From an uncultured bacterium (GTDB taxonomy: Bacteria > Bacillota_A > Clostridia > Lachnospirales > Lachnospiraceae), in NCBI GenBank assembly GCA_905215045.1, contig CAJMOO010000013.1:1-29638 (forward strand): 29,638 nt of DNA. The letters run 5' to 3'. The position numbers and the translations under genes were made by a program. This document shows, piece after piece, positions 15,112 through 23,155 of the stretch. Every line of letters begins with the position of its first letter. Position 1 is the first letter of the stretch. The notes below the pieces were generated by a model that ran no database searches, had not been told where the DNA came from, and was given only the letters and a program-made list of their open reading frames with translations.

Positions 15112-16944
15112 TTAAGCATTTTCAAACTGGCTATTATAAAGATCCGCATAGAATCCACCCTTGGCCAGTAATTCTTCATGATTTCCCTGTTCCACAATGT
15201 CTCCGTGATTCATAACTAAGATCACGTCGGCATCTTTGATCGTTGATAAGCGGTGGGCAATCACAAAACTTGTTCTTCCCTGCATCAGATTATCCATTGC
15301 CATCTGAATTCGTTCTTCTGTTCTTGTATCGACCGAACTTGTTGCTTCATCAAGAATCAAAATCTTTGGATCTGCTAAGATTGCTCTTGCGATCGTTAAT
15401 AACTGTTTCTGTCCTTGGGAGATATTATTGCTTTCTTCGTTGATCTCCATATCATATCCACCTGGCTGTGTTTCAATGAAATGATGTGCGTATGCAGCTC
15501 TTGCTGCTCCTTGGATTTCTTCTTCGCTTGCATCTAATTTACCATAGCGGATATTGTCACGGATACTTGCATTGTAAAGCCATGTATCCTGAAGCACCAT
15601 ACCAAACATTTCTCTTAGGTCACTTCTCTTGAATTCTCTGATATCATGGCCATCTACTTTAATGCAGCCTCCATTCACATCATAGAAACGCATCAGAAGT
15701 TTGATCAACGTTGTCTTTCCAGCTCCAGTTGGTCCTACGATCGCAACTTTTTGTCCTTCTTTGACATCGACGGAGAAGTCATTGATGATCGTTTGATCTT
15801 TGTTGTATCCGAAGTTTACATGTTCAAATGTTACATTTCCAGCAAGTGTATCAACAGGTACTGCGTCTTTTTCAACTTCGATCTCCTCCTCTTCTTCCAG
15901 AAATTCAAAGACACGTTCTGCAGATGCTGCGGTCGTCTGCATCATGTTACCTACCTGTGCTAACTGTGTGATCGGTTGGCTGAAGTTTCTTACATACTGT
16001 AAGAATGACTGGATCTGACCTACCTCGATTGTCTTCTTGATTGCTAAATATCCACCTAATATTGTTACTGCTACATAACCTAAATTCCCAACAAACTGCA
16101 TCAGCGGCATCATTGCTCCTGAGAAGAATTGTGATCTCCATGCAGAATTGTAAAGTTTTCCATTTACTTCTTTAAATTCTTCGATCACGCTTTCTTCTTT
16201 GTTAAATGCTTTGACAATGTTATGTCCACTATAGATTTCTTCTACCTGTCCATTTAACTCTCCAAGATGTTTCTGCTGTGCCTTGAAATATGGCTGAGAT
16301 TTTGACATGATCAATCCGATCAATCCCATAGATAATGGAAGTGTCAATAAAACTGCGATCGTCATCGGAATACTGATACGGATCATCATAATAAATACAC
16401 CGACGATCTGTGTCGTTGATGTGATGATCTGTGTCATACTCTGGTTTAAGCTCTGCCCTAATGTATCAACATCATTTGTAACTCTTGACAATACTTCACC
16501 ATAGGTTCTGCTTTCAAAATATTTCATTGGCATACGATGAATCTTCTCTGAAATATCTTTTCTCATCTGGTAACTGACATTATTTGATACATGTGTCATG
16601 ATCAGTCCCTGAATAAATGAGAAAATCGCACTTGCTACATATAAGCTTAACAACATCAATAAAATATGTGTAACTTTATCAAAATCAATTCCACTTCCAC
16701 CAGATACTTTGTGAACCAGTCCTTTGAAGATCTCAGTTGTTGCATCTCCTAAGATCGTTGGTCCAACAATGTTAAACACGGTACTTGCAATGGCAAAAAT
16801 GATTACCATAACGATCGGAACATAGAAACGTCTCATGTATTTGATCAGTTTGACCATTGTTCCTTTTAAATCTTTGGCTTTCTCGCCTGGTGCCATTCCT
16901 CTGCCTGGTCCACCCATCGGACCTCTTCTTCGATTATTACTCAT
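15112..16944 (-). CDS. ABC exporter half-transporter, subunit with canonical Walker B glutamate
   Basis: The preferred start is ATG 16944, nine bases after GGGAGG, giving 610 aa. The frame is open to 17001, but that adds 19 residues lying inside the upstream gene. A G/R-rich N-tail is followed by six TM segments. The NBD has Walker A at 404-412 (GPTGAGKTT), signature ISQGQ at 508-512 and Walker B ILILDE at 528-533 with the catalytic Glu. The signature is the altered SQGQ form. The start overlaps the stop of the partner gene by 8 bp, so the two are coupled. With the partner it forms a heterodimeric multidrug-type (LmrCD/BmrCD-like) exporter; the substrate is unknown. Confidence 0.94.
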   Translation of the reverse strand: MSNNRRRGPMGGPGRGMAPGEKAKDLKGTMVKLIKYMRRFYVPIVMVIIFAIASTVFNIVGPTILGDATTEIFKGLVHKVSGGSGIDFDKVTHILLMLLSLYVASAIFSFIQGLIMTHVSNNVSYQMRKDISEKIHRMPMKYFESRTYGEVLSRVTNDVDTLGQSLNQSMTQIITSTTQIVGVFIMMIRISIPMTIAVLLTLPLSMGLIGLIMSKSQPYFKAQQKHLGELNGQVEEIYSGHNIVKAFNKEESVIEEFKEVNGKLYNSAWRSQFFSGAMMPLMQFVGNLGYVAVTILGGYLAIKKTIEVGQIQSFLQYVRNFSQPITQLAQVGNMMQTTAASAERVFEFLEEEEEIEVEKDAVPVDTLAGNVTFEHVNFGYNKDQTIINDFSVDVKEGQKVAIVGPTGAGKTTLIKLLMRFYDVNGGCIKVDGHDIREFKRSDLREMFGMVLQDTWLYNASIRDNIRYGKLDASEEEIQGAARAAYAHHFIETQPGGYDMEINEESNNISQGQKQLLTIARAILADPKILILDEATSSVDTRTEERIQMAMDNLMQGRTSFVIAHRLSTIKDADVILVMNHGDIVEQGNHEELLAKGGFYADLYNSQFENA

Positions 16945-19126
16945 GGTCAGACACCTCCCTTGCTTTCTTAAGATCATCTTCTGATAATTGCGATTTGGCA
17001 ATCTGTTGATAAACCGGACAAGTATTTAATAACTCTTCATGAGTTCCTTTTCCTACGATATTTCCTTCATCTAAGACGATGATCTGGTCTGCATGAAGGA
17101 TCGTACTGATCCTCTGTGCTACGATCAATGTTGTACTTCCATTTGTTTCTTTCTGAAGTTCAGAACGAAGTTTCACATCTGTCTTATAATCAAGTGCTGA
17201 GAAACTGTCATCAAAAATATAGATTTCAGGATCTTTTGCAATAGCTCTTGCAATTGATAATCTCTGTTTCTGTCCACCAGATACGTTGGAACCGCCCTGT
17301 GCGATCGGTGAATCATACTTTTCCTCTTTCTCCTCAATGAAATCTGTTGCCTGTGCGATTCTTGCTGCACGTTTCACTTCATCGATCGTTGCATCTTCTT
17401 TTCCATATTTTAAGTTGGATTCGATCGTTCCTGAGAACAATACTCCTTTCTGTGGTACGTATCCGATCTTTTCACATAAATCATGCTGTTTTACATCACG
17501 GATATCCACCCCATCAACCAAAATACTTCCACGGCTGACATCAAAGAATCTAGGAATCAGGTTGATCAATGTTGATTTACCACTACCTGTACTTCCAATA
17601 AATGCGGTTGTTTTACCAGCTGGTGCTGTAAAGCTGATATTATGAAGCACTGCTTCATCTGCATCAGGATAGCAGAAATATACATTTTTAAATTCAACTT
17701 CACCTTTTTTCTCTGGTAAAAATTCTTTTGGTTCTTCTGGATCTTTGATCATGACTTCCATATCTAAGATCTCATTGACACGTTCTGCTGCAACCTGTGC
17801 ACGAGGCATCATAATAGATACCATGGAGATAAATAAGAATGCCATAATGATCTGCATTGCATACTGGATAAATGCCATCAGATCTCCAACCTGCATCTTT
17901 CCTGCATCAATATTGGATGCTCCAACATATACGATCAGAACAGTTAAACCATTCATGATCAGCATCATTGTTGGCATCATAAATGTCATAGCTCTGTTTA
18001 CAAATAAATTTGTCTTCATCAGATCCATATTGGCTTTATCAAAACGTTCTTCTTCATGTTTTTCTGTACTGAATGCACGGATTACGGAAAGTCCAGTAAG
18101 AATTTCCCTTGTTACTAAGTTTAATCGGTCGATCAGTTTCTGTAAGATCTTAAATTTTGGCATCGCTACCTTAAATAATACAAAGATCACTAACATGATC
18201 GCGATCACACCGATAGCGATCGTCCATGTCATCTTCGCATTGGTTGTTAATACTTTGAAAATACCTCCGATTCCCATTAATGGTGCGTATACGACGATAC
18301 GGAATACCATCGTCATAAACATCTGAATCTGCTGGATATCATTCGTACTTCTTGTGATCAATGAGGCTGTTGAGAATTTATCAAACTCAGAGTTTGTAAA
18401 CGACATAACTTTCTCAAATACTTTCTCTCTCAGAATACGACTTAATTTCGCAGCTAAACGTGCTGACAATAAAGTAACACTCACTGCTGCTGCCATGATC
18501 AAGAACGCAAGCCCGATCATCTTTGCTCCTGTCACTAACAGATAATGTGTCTGCATCTGGTCAATATCAAGTCCGATTGCTTTGTATTCTGAAGTCACAA
18601 AAGAAATCGCTGCCTGACTGATGATCGTATCTGGCATGTCTTTTGTATCCATGTTCTTCATCTGCGCCATCATTTTTTTCTGGCTCTTGCTTAAAGAAGC
18701 TGCTGCCTGAGGATTGGCCTGAATCTGTTTTGCCATCTGCGCTGACAACTTAAGCATTGCCTTTGACATACTCGTATCAAGATGTTCTCTGTCTTTTTTG
18801 GAGATATATCTTCTGACATATAAACGTCCGTCTTTATAATCTTTATATTTTGAATCTTTTACCTGATCTTTTGTATAAAGTTTATAAGCATCTTCCATAT
18901 CATCTGCATCATCTTGTTTCATAAGAGATTTCAATGCCAGAAATGTTTCTTCTCTCATTACATCAGGAACTGCGTCTTCAATACCCTTTTGCTGAATACC
19001 TACATTGACGATATTGGATGTAAATGTTGGTAATGTCAGGTCACAACTCGCCTGTAGGATCAGCAATAACACGATCGCAATGACAGGTACATATGCTTTT
19101 TTCAAATATCGAAATAATTTAAGCAT
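16937..19126 (-). CDS. ABC exporter half-transporter with degenerate catalytic site and large TM1-TM2 insert
   Basis: The protein is 729 aa. TM1 is at about 12-34, and a polar, Lys/Asp/Met-rich segment of about 150 residues (45-195) precedes TM2. It should face the outside. The NBD has Walker A at 511-519 (GSTGSGKST), signature VSGGQ (615-619) and Walker B IYIFDD (635-640). The usual catalytic Glu is Asp640, the mark of the degenerate subunit in heterodimeric exporters. It pairs with the downstream ABC gene, whose SQGQ signature would face this degenerate site. The start ATG overlaps the marR stop by 8 bp, so the regulator and transporter are translationally coupled. Confidence 0.94.
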   Translation of the reverse strand: MLKLFRYLKKAYVPVIAIVLLLILQASCDLTLPTFTSNIVNVGIQQKGIEDAVPDVMREETFLALKSLMKQDDADDMEDAYKLYTKDQVKDSKYKDYKDGRLYVRRYISKKDREHLDTSMSKAMLKLSAQMAKQIQANPQAAASLSKSQKKMMAQMKNMDTKDMPDTIISQAAISFVTSEYKAIGLDIDQMQTHYLLVTGAKMIGLAFLIMAAAVSVTLLSARLAAKLSRILREKVFEKVMSFTNSEFDKFSTASLITRSTNDIQQIQMFMTMVFRIVVYAPLMGIGGIFKVLTTNAKMTWTIAIGVIAIMLVIFVLFKVAMPKFKILQKLIDRLNLVTREILTGLSVIRAFSTEKHEEERFDKANMDLMKTNLFVNRAMTFMMPTMMLIMNGLTVLIVYVGASNIDAGKMQVGDLMAFIQYAMQIIMAFLFISMVSIMMPRAQVAAERVNEILDMEVMIKDPEEPKEFLPEKKGEVEFKNVYFCYPDADEAVLHNISFTAPAGKTTAFIGSTGSGKSTLINLIPRFFDVSRGSILVDGVDIRDVKQHDLCEKIGYVPQKGVLFSGTIESNLKYGKEDATIDEVKRAARIAQATDFIEEKEEKYDSPIAQGGSNVSGGQKQRLSIARAIAKDPEIYIFDDSFSALDYKTDVKLRSELQKETNGSTTLIVAQRISTILHADQIIVLDEGNIVGKGTHEELLNTCPVYQQIAKSQLSEDDLKKAREVSDHE

Positions 19127-19586
19127 CTGATTTTTCCTTTCTTTCTTTTTTTAGTATCTCTGTCTGTTCATCCAGACAATCACAAAATTTATTTAACAGT
19201 CTCTTGAGTTCTTCCTGCTCCTCTTTTGTAAAATACTCTTGAAGTTTTTCTTGTATCATGACAAATTTTTTATGACCGTCTTCACAGATACTTCTTCCCT
19301 TCTCAGTAAAATAAATTCTGCTTTTTCTTGAATCTTTTTCGTCTTGTTTTTTCTCTATATATCCATTCTTTTCCATTCGTCCAATCATTACGTTTAGCGT
19401 AGACGGCTTGACCTGCATCTTCTCGGCTAACTCTTTTTGTGTACAGCCTTCGCATTTTTTTAAATGAATGATCAGAGGCATCTGTCTCGGATGTATATTT
19501 TCTTCTTTCAAAAGCTCAAATCCATAAATCGCACTCTTATGATTCACTTTGCCGATCAAACTGTAAATTCCTTCACACTTCTTCAT
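19119..19586 (-). CDS. MarR-family regulator of the ABC exporter operon
   Basis: A winged-helix MarR protein, 155 aa from ATG 19586, which has AAGGAG five bases upstream. The frame is open to 19679, but that longer form would start inside the promoter and is rejected. The HTH is TQKELAEKMQVKPSTLNVMI and the wing is KKQDEKDSRKSRIYFTEKG. It is the first gene of marR-ABC-ABC. Two TTAG-N4-CTAA operators cover the transcription start, so it very likely represses itself and the exporter and is released by an exported compound. A cysteine pair (near C-E-G-C) lies before the HTH; redox or metal sensing is possible but unproven. Confidence 0.93.
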   Translation of the reverse strand: MKKCEGIYSLIGKVNHKSAIYGFELLKEENIHPRQMPLIIHLKKCEGCTQKELAEKMQVKPSTLNVMIGRMEKNGYIEKKQDEKDSRKSRIYFTEKGRSICEDGHKKFVMIQEKLQEYFTKEEQEELKRLLNKFCDCLDEQTEILKKERKEKSDA

Positions 19587-19618
19587 GTATGCTCCTTTCT
19601 TTACTTTGAGTATTTTAA

Positions 19619-19645
19619 TTAGATAACTAATCATTAGACGACTAA
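19619..19645. promoter_or_regulatory. Tandem MarR operators
   Basis: Two 12-bp palindromes, TTAGATAACTAA (19619-19630) and TTAGACGACTAA (19634-19645), have centres 15 bp apart. They lie from about +1 to +26 of the marR promoter. TTAG-N4-CTAA is a usual MarR-family site. Confidence 0.8.
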
Positions 19646-19650
19646 TTGAA

Positions 19651-19679
19651 ATTCTAACATCATGTATACAAAATGTCAA
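19651..19679 (-). promoter_or_regulatory. SigA promoter of marR-ABC operon
   Basis: On the minus strand a perfect TTGACA (19679-19674), a 17-bp spacer and TAGAAT (19656-19651), one base from consensus. Confidence 0.87.
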
Positions 19680-19732
19680 TAATTTCTGTATTTTTATCTC
19701 ATATGGGATTTTATCAAAATTTTCTAAAATAA

Positions 19733-19770
19733 AAGAACCCTTCAGCTATCACATAAGCCAAAAGGTTCTT
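19733..19770 (-). terminator. Terminator of the SEC-C gene
   Basis: The 15-nt arms 19733-19747 and 19756-19770 pair with G-U pairs and one mismatch around an 8-nt loop. On the minus strand they are followed by a TTTTATTTTA tract. Confidence 0.75.
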
Positions 19771-19810
19771 CCTTGTTTCATTTACATATTCGACTATTTC
19801 TTTTAACGAA

Positions 19811-20323
19811 TTAAGCGTTTTTTCCGCAGCATTTTTTGTATTTTTTACCGCTTCCGCATGGGCATGGATCGTTTCTTCCGATCTTCTTTCCTTTTACAAC
19901 TGTTGTTGAATTTCTGGATTCTTTGTATAACTCTTTTCTTCTTTCTTCTGTAAGAATGTCATCCCATTCTTTTAAGTTGTAAAGCCATTCTGCACGGCAT
20001 CCAACCATGTTGTAGTATAATTTTTCGAAGTCGATGTCTAAGCTTACCTGTGTATTTTCATCCATCTCTTCGATTGGGTTTGCTTCTTTTAAGCTGTCAT
20101 TGATTCCATCTAAGAATCCTACGAACATCTGTAACTCTGTCTCGTATTTATCTGCTAATTCTTTGACTGTTCCAGATACAACTGTATCTTTGTCAGCTAA
20201 TAATTTCTCGTAGATTCCTTTTTCAATGTTGAAGTAATTTAACCAGAACTGCTGTCCTTCTGCTGTTCTATCGTCAAATTTATATGCGTAATCACGCCAT
20301 TCCTGTAATAAAGCCATGTTCAT
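19811..20323 (-). CDS. SEC-C motif protein of unknown function
   Basis: The protein is 170 aa. The C-terminus is a SEC-C zinc motif ([16 protein letters not shown], about 152-167), the same metal knuckle as in the SecA tail. The first 140 residues are helical and acidic (for example [19 protein letters not shown] and [20 protein letters not shown]); I do not recognise a named domain there. SEC-C tails bind zinc and often contact ribosomes or other proteins. Two ATGs (residues 1 and 3) fit the AAGGA site; either may be used. It has its own good promoter and terminator, so it is a single transcription unit. The role is unknown. Confidence 0.85.
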   Translation of the reverse strand: MNMALLQEWRDYAYKFDDRTAEGQQFWLNYFNIEKGIYEKLLADKDTVVSGTVKELADKYETELQMFVGFLDGINDSLKEANPIEEMDENTQVSLDIDFEKLYYNMVGCRAEWLYNLKEWDDILTEERRKELYKESRNSTTVVKGKKIGRNDPCPCGSGKKYKKCCGKNA

Positions 20324-20361
20324 TCCATCCTTTTCTCTTTAAAATGTTATTTTCCTTTGAT

Positions 20362-20390
20362 ACTATAACAAATCTTTGGCTTTTTTTCAA
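20362..20390 (-). promoter_or_regulatory. Promoter of the SEC-C gene
   Basis: On the minus strand TTGAAA (20390-20385), a 17-bp spacer and TATAGT (20367-20362), with an extended TG before the -10. Confidence 0.75.
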
Positions 20391-20416
20391 CAATCGCCGG
20401 CAATTTTACATAAAAA

Positions 20417-20503
20417 TCCCCCATTCCATGATTTTATGAGAATGGGGGAATACTTAAGGGGAGGATAAGTATTTCTCTATCCAGTTCTTTTATTAACTGG
20501 ATA
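20417..20503 (-). ncRNA. Orphan three-hairpin element, possible small RNA
   Basis: Three stems follow each other. H1 (20417-20449) is CCCCCATTC/GAATGGGGG. H2 is AATACTTA/TAAGTATT (20449-20473) with a 9-nt loop. H3 (20478-20503) is TATCCAGTT/AACTGGATA. On the minus strand the H2 loop reads TCCTCCCCT and H1 is followed by ATTTTTATG, so it could be an sRNA with a C-rich loop and its own terminator. On the plus strand the loop reads AGGGGAGGA, like a Shine-Dalgarno or CsrA site. No convincing promoter was found for either strand. The rest of the 20324-20625 gap holds only the two gene promoters. Confidence 0.4.
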
Positions 20504-20562
20504 TTCTTATTATGTCCTCTCTTTTGCTTCTTATTCATTTTCTTTTATAAAATATTTTACTC

Positions 20563-20591
20563 TTTCAAAACACAATAATCTATGCTAGGAT
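20563..20591 (+). promoter_or_regulatory. Extended -10 promoter of the small membrane protein gene
   Basis: TTTCAA (20563-20568), a 17-bp spacer and TGC-TAGGAT (20583-20591). An inverted repeat CTATG/CATAG (with AGG-ATA-CCT at its centre) covers the -10 and start site and may be an operator. Confidence 0.55.
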
Positions 20592-20625
20592 ACCTCATAG
20601 GTATATATATTTACGAAAGGATGTT

Positions 20626-20832
20626 ATGATGAAAAAACAAAAGCGTATGAAGCAGATCACAGCGATCCTGCTGATCGTGATATTGCTTGCCATCATCGGA
20701 TCTACTATCTATTTTGCAGTGAGCGGAAGCCAGTTATTCTGGATGTCACTGTTTTTGATGTTTTTCTTTCCGATCTTTTTATGGGCAATGTCATTTTTGT
20801 ATAAATGGAGTAAAAATAAGAACGAGCACTGA
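20626..20832 (+). CDS. Small membrane protein, unknown function
   Basis: A predicted 68-aa protein: a basic N-tail (KKQKRMK), two hydrophobic segments (about 11-32 and 36-60) with a short SGSQ turn, and a charged tail (KWSKNKNEH). No known family is recognised. The gene begins ATG-ATG; GAAAGG is five bases from the first and eight from the second, so the second (20629) is also a good start. It has its own promoter, ribosome site and terminator, which supports a real gene. Its stop codon lies inside the terminator stem. Confidence 0.7.
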   Translation: MMKKQKRMKQITAILLIVILLAIIGSTIYFAVSGSQLFWMSLFLMFFFPIFLWAMSFLYKWSKNKNEH

Positions 20833-20851
20833 TGTTTCATTTTCAGTGCTC
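20824..20851. terminator. Bidirectional terminator between the small gene and rarA
   Basis: The 9-bp perfect stem GAGCACTGA/TCAGTGCTC has a 10-nt loop, followed by ATTTTTATTTT on the plus strand. It overlaps the stop codon (20830-20832) of the small gene and lies nine bases from the rarA stop. Confidence 0.85.
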
Positions 20852-20860
20852 ATTTTTATT

Positions 20861-22177
20861 TTACTTTCTGATTCTTTCCAAATATTCTTTGATATTTTTC
20901 TCATATCCATTTTCCGTTGGTTCATAAAACGTTGTTCCAAGAAGCTCATCTGGAAGATACTGTTGTTTTACATAATGATCTGGATAATCATGCGCATATT
21001 TATATCCGATTCCATGTCCTAGTTTCGCTGCGCCTTTGTAATGAGCATCTCTTAAATGATTAGGAACTGCTCCGATCTTATGATTTCTGACAGATTCTAA
21101 TGCCTGATCAACTGCCATATATGCTGCATTGCTCTTTGGTGCACTGGCTACATAAGTGACTGCCTGTGCCAGTATGATCCTTGCTTCTGGCATTCCGATC
21201 CGTTCCACTGCCTGTGACGCTGCAACTGCTACCTGTAATGCCTGCGGATCAGCATTTCCAACATCTTCGGATGCACAGATCATGATTCTTCTTGCAATAA
21301 ATGTAACACTTTCTCCGGCATCGATCATTCTTGCCAGATAATAAATAGCTGCATCTGGATCTGATCCTCGCATACTTTTGATAAATGCAGAAATCACATC
21401 ATAGTGATTATCCCCATCTTTGTCGTATTTTGTCACTCTTCTTTGGATACATTCCTGTGCTACATCGATATCGATATGAATCTTTCCATCTTCAGCAGGT
21501 TCTGTTGTTAATATTCCAAGTTCGATCGCATTTAAAGCACTTCTTGCATCTCCTTCTGCCATATCTGAGAGAAAATCCAGTGCATCATCGGTAATCGTTG
21601 CTCCATAGATCCCCATTCCTTTTTCGTCATCTGTAATAGCTCTTACGATCAATTTCTTAATATCTTCTTTATCTAATGAATGTAGTTCAAATACATTGGA
21701 TCTTGAGATCAACGCCTGATTCACTTCAAAATACGGATTCTCTGTCGTTGCTCCGATCAAAATGATCGTTCCATCTTCTACAAATGGCAGCAGGTAATCT
21801 TGTTGTGCTTTATTGAATCTGTGGATCTCATCGATAAACAAGATCGTCTTCTTCTGATACATTCCAAGAGATTCTTTCGCATCTGCCACCGCTTCCTGCA
21901 TATCTTTCTTCCCAGATGTTGTTGCATTCATCTGTACAAAATTTGCTTTGGTCGTATTGGCAATGACTTTTGCTAAGGTTGTCTTTCCTGTTCCTGGTGG
22001 ACCATAGAAAATGATCGAGCTGATCTTATCCGCTTTGATTGCTCTATATAGTAATTTATCTTTTCCAATAATATGTTCCTGACCCACCACTTCATCGAGG
22101 GTTGCAGGTCTCATTCTCCCTGCTAATGGCGACTCTTTATCTTTATTTAATTCTCTTGCATATTCAAATAAATCCAT
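20861..22177 (-). CDS. rarA: Replication-associated recombination protein A (RarA/MgsA), AAA+ ATPase
   Basis: The protein is 438 aa, the usual RarA length. Walker A is GPPGTGKTT (59-67), Walker B ILFIDEIHRF (112-121), sensor 1 GATTENP and the arginine finger region ISRSNVFEL. The C-terminal tetramerisation part includes MRGSDPDAAIYYLARM and HLRDAHYKGA. RarA acts at stalled forks and interacts with SSB and the replisome. GGAGG precedes ATG by seven bases. A possible extended -10 lies just upstream. It is a single gene, divergent from the VTC-like gene. Confidence 0.97.
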   Translation of the reverse strand: MDLFEYARELNKDKESPLAGRMRPATLDEVVGQEHIIGKDKLLYRAIKADKISSIIFYGPPGTGKTTLAKVIANTTKANFVQMNATTSGKKDMQEAVADAKESLGMYQKKTILFIDEIHRFNKAQQDYLLPFVEDGTIILIGATTENPYFEVNQALISRSNVFELHSLDKEDIKKLIVRAITDDEKGMGIYGATITDDALDFLSDMAEGDARSALNAIELGILTTEPAEDGKIHIDIDVAQECIQRRVTKYDKDGDNHYDVISAFIKSMRGSDPDAAIYYLARMIDAGESVTFIARRIMICASEDVGNADPQALQVAVAASQAVERIGMPEARIILAQAVTYVASAPKSNAAYMAVDQALESVRNHKIGAVPNHLRDAHYKGAAKLGHGIGYKYAHDYPDHYVKQQYLPDELLGTTFYEPTENGYEKNIKEYLERIRK

Positions 22178-22195
22178 AGTTTTCCTCCAGATTTT

Positions 22196-22204
22196 ATCTT
22201 AGCA
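22196..22204 (-). promoter_or_regulatory. Possible extended -10 element of rarA
   Basis: On the minus strand TGC-TAAGAT lies about 20 bp before the start codon; the matching -35 (TAGATT) is weak. Confidence 0.35.
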
Positions 22205-22276
22205 CAGGGCATTTAGAAAATCTATGAATTGTTAATACATTTTTTATAAATAAGACATGAATTTATCATATTACTT

Positions 22277-22285
22277 TGTTATAAT
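22277..22285 (+). promoter_or_regulatory. Extended -10 promoter of the VTC-like gene
   Basis: TGT-TATAAT (22277-22285) is a perfect extended -10; no good -35 is seen. It is about 40 bp before the start codon. Confidence 0.6.
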
Positions 22286-22324
22286 GATAGAAGTTAATAA
22301 CAAAGCACGGGTTAGGAGTTTATC

Positions 22325-22942
22325 ATGGAAAATACATCGATTGAAAAGCTTTCTTACACAGAAGTTACAAAGAATATCAGCCAAGCTGAATACGACCAGA
22401 CACAAGAAGAATATATTCTGTCCAAATCTCCTGATAAATATATGATCAGTCTTCCGGTCAAGGTATTAATGTTTGAAGGAGCAAAGGACAGTTCCCCATT
22501 TACATATTATTTCTATATGGAGAATGATGAAGATCTCTATCTGATGCAGAGAAAGCGGAACGGATCTGTGGTAGATAAAACAAAGATCCCTTTGACCAAA
22601 GAACAAGGACAGAAGATTTTGGATGGTGATTATCAATTTTTATTAGACAGTGATGAACCATTACTTAATTCTCTTTATTTTCAGTTTACGGTAAATCAGC
22701 TGCATCCTTTGTATCGAAAAGAATGTACGAGAAAGATCTTTCATCAGAATCGTTTCTTAGATGAGATCGTGGATATTCATATCGTGAGAACACCTTTTGA
22801 AGAAGATCAGGATTTCTTTGCAAAGCATGAGACGATACTTAAGGGTGGTAATAATAATGGATTACGACGAAATACCAGACAGTATCTGAATATGTCGAAG
22901 CCTATGAGTGAACTGTTGAATTACCAGAATTCTCTAATGTAA
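22325..22942 (+). CDS. Small VTC/CYTH-like domain protein, function uncertain
   Basis: The predicted product is 205 aa, with no signal or membrane segment. Its order of elements resembles a VTC (polyphosphate polymerase, CYTH superfamily) domain. An N-terminal helix after YTEVTKNISQAEYDQ is followed by a strand with basic residues (YLMQRKRN). Next comes KTKIPLTKEQGQKILDGDY (about 83-101), which corresponds to the VTC K-R-x-L-T-x-E-A-x-x-L-x-G-D region. Then come YRKECTRKIF and VDIHIVRT, where VTC proteins have YxRxAF and LRITFD. The C-terminal catalytic strands are shortened or lost, so activity is doubtful. TAGGAG lies six bases before ATG. It is a single gene. A wholly different family is possible. 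Confidence 0.6.
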   Translation: MENTSIEKLSYTEVTKNISQAEYDQTQEEYILSKSPDKYMISLPVKVLMFEGAKDSSPFTYYFYMENDEDLYLMQRKRNGSVVDKTKIPLTKEQGQKILDGDYQFLLDSDEPLLNSLYFQFTVNQLHPLYRKECTRKIFHQNRFLDEIVDIHIVRTPFEEDQDFFAKHETILKGGNNNGLRRNTRQYLNMSKPMSELLNYQNSLM

Positions 22943-22971
22943 ATATGGTGGAATGACGGAAATTATTGGTG

Positions 22972-23049
22972 GAATATTATAAAAAGAGATCATGTGTCTG
23001 CAGACGTGTTCGTACGGTTGCAGACACATGATCTCTTTTTATAATATTC
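22972..23049. terminator. Perfect 31-bp-arm hairpin (bidirectional terminator)
   Basis: Arms 22972-23002 and 23019-23049 are exact reverse complements, and the 16-nt loop can pair three more bases (CGT/ACG). Each side has an AAAAAGAGA/TCTCTTTTT border, so it can end both the VTC-like gene and the convergent pRiA4b gene. It is built like the 8425-8542 hairpin. Confidence 0.85.
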
Positions 23050-23063
23050 AAATAATTTACGTG

Positions 23064-23095
23064 ATTCAAACCACTACAAAGTGTGTATGTTAAAC
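23064..23095. repeat. Repeat motif region, second copy
   Basis: ATTCAAACCACTACAAA (23064-23080) and GTGTGTATGTTAAAC (23081-23095) are shared with 8553-8652, where the second block is inverted. It stands just after a long palindrome here too. The 23050-23155 stretch has no other recognisable feature. Confidence 0.5.
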
Positions 23096-23155
23096 TGTAC
23101 TGGATTTCAACTTTAGATGATTGTTATCGGAATTTTCTTTTTAACATCACAGATA

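Noticed and set aside
19587..19679. 31-residue N-terminal extension of MarR
   Set aside because: It would be translated from the -10, operator and start-site region; ATG 19586 has a good ribosome site and the normal MarR N-terminus.
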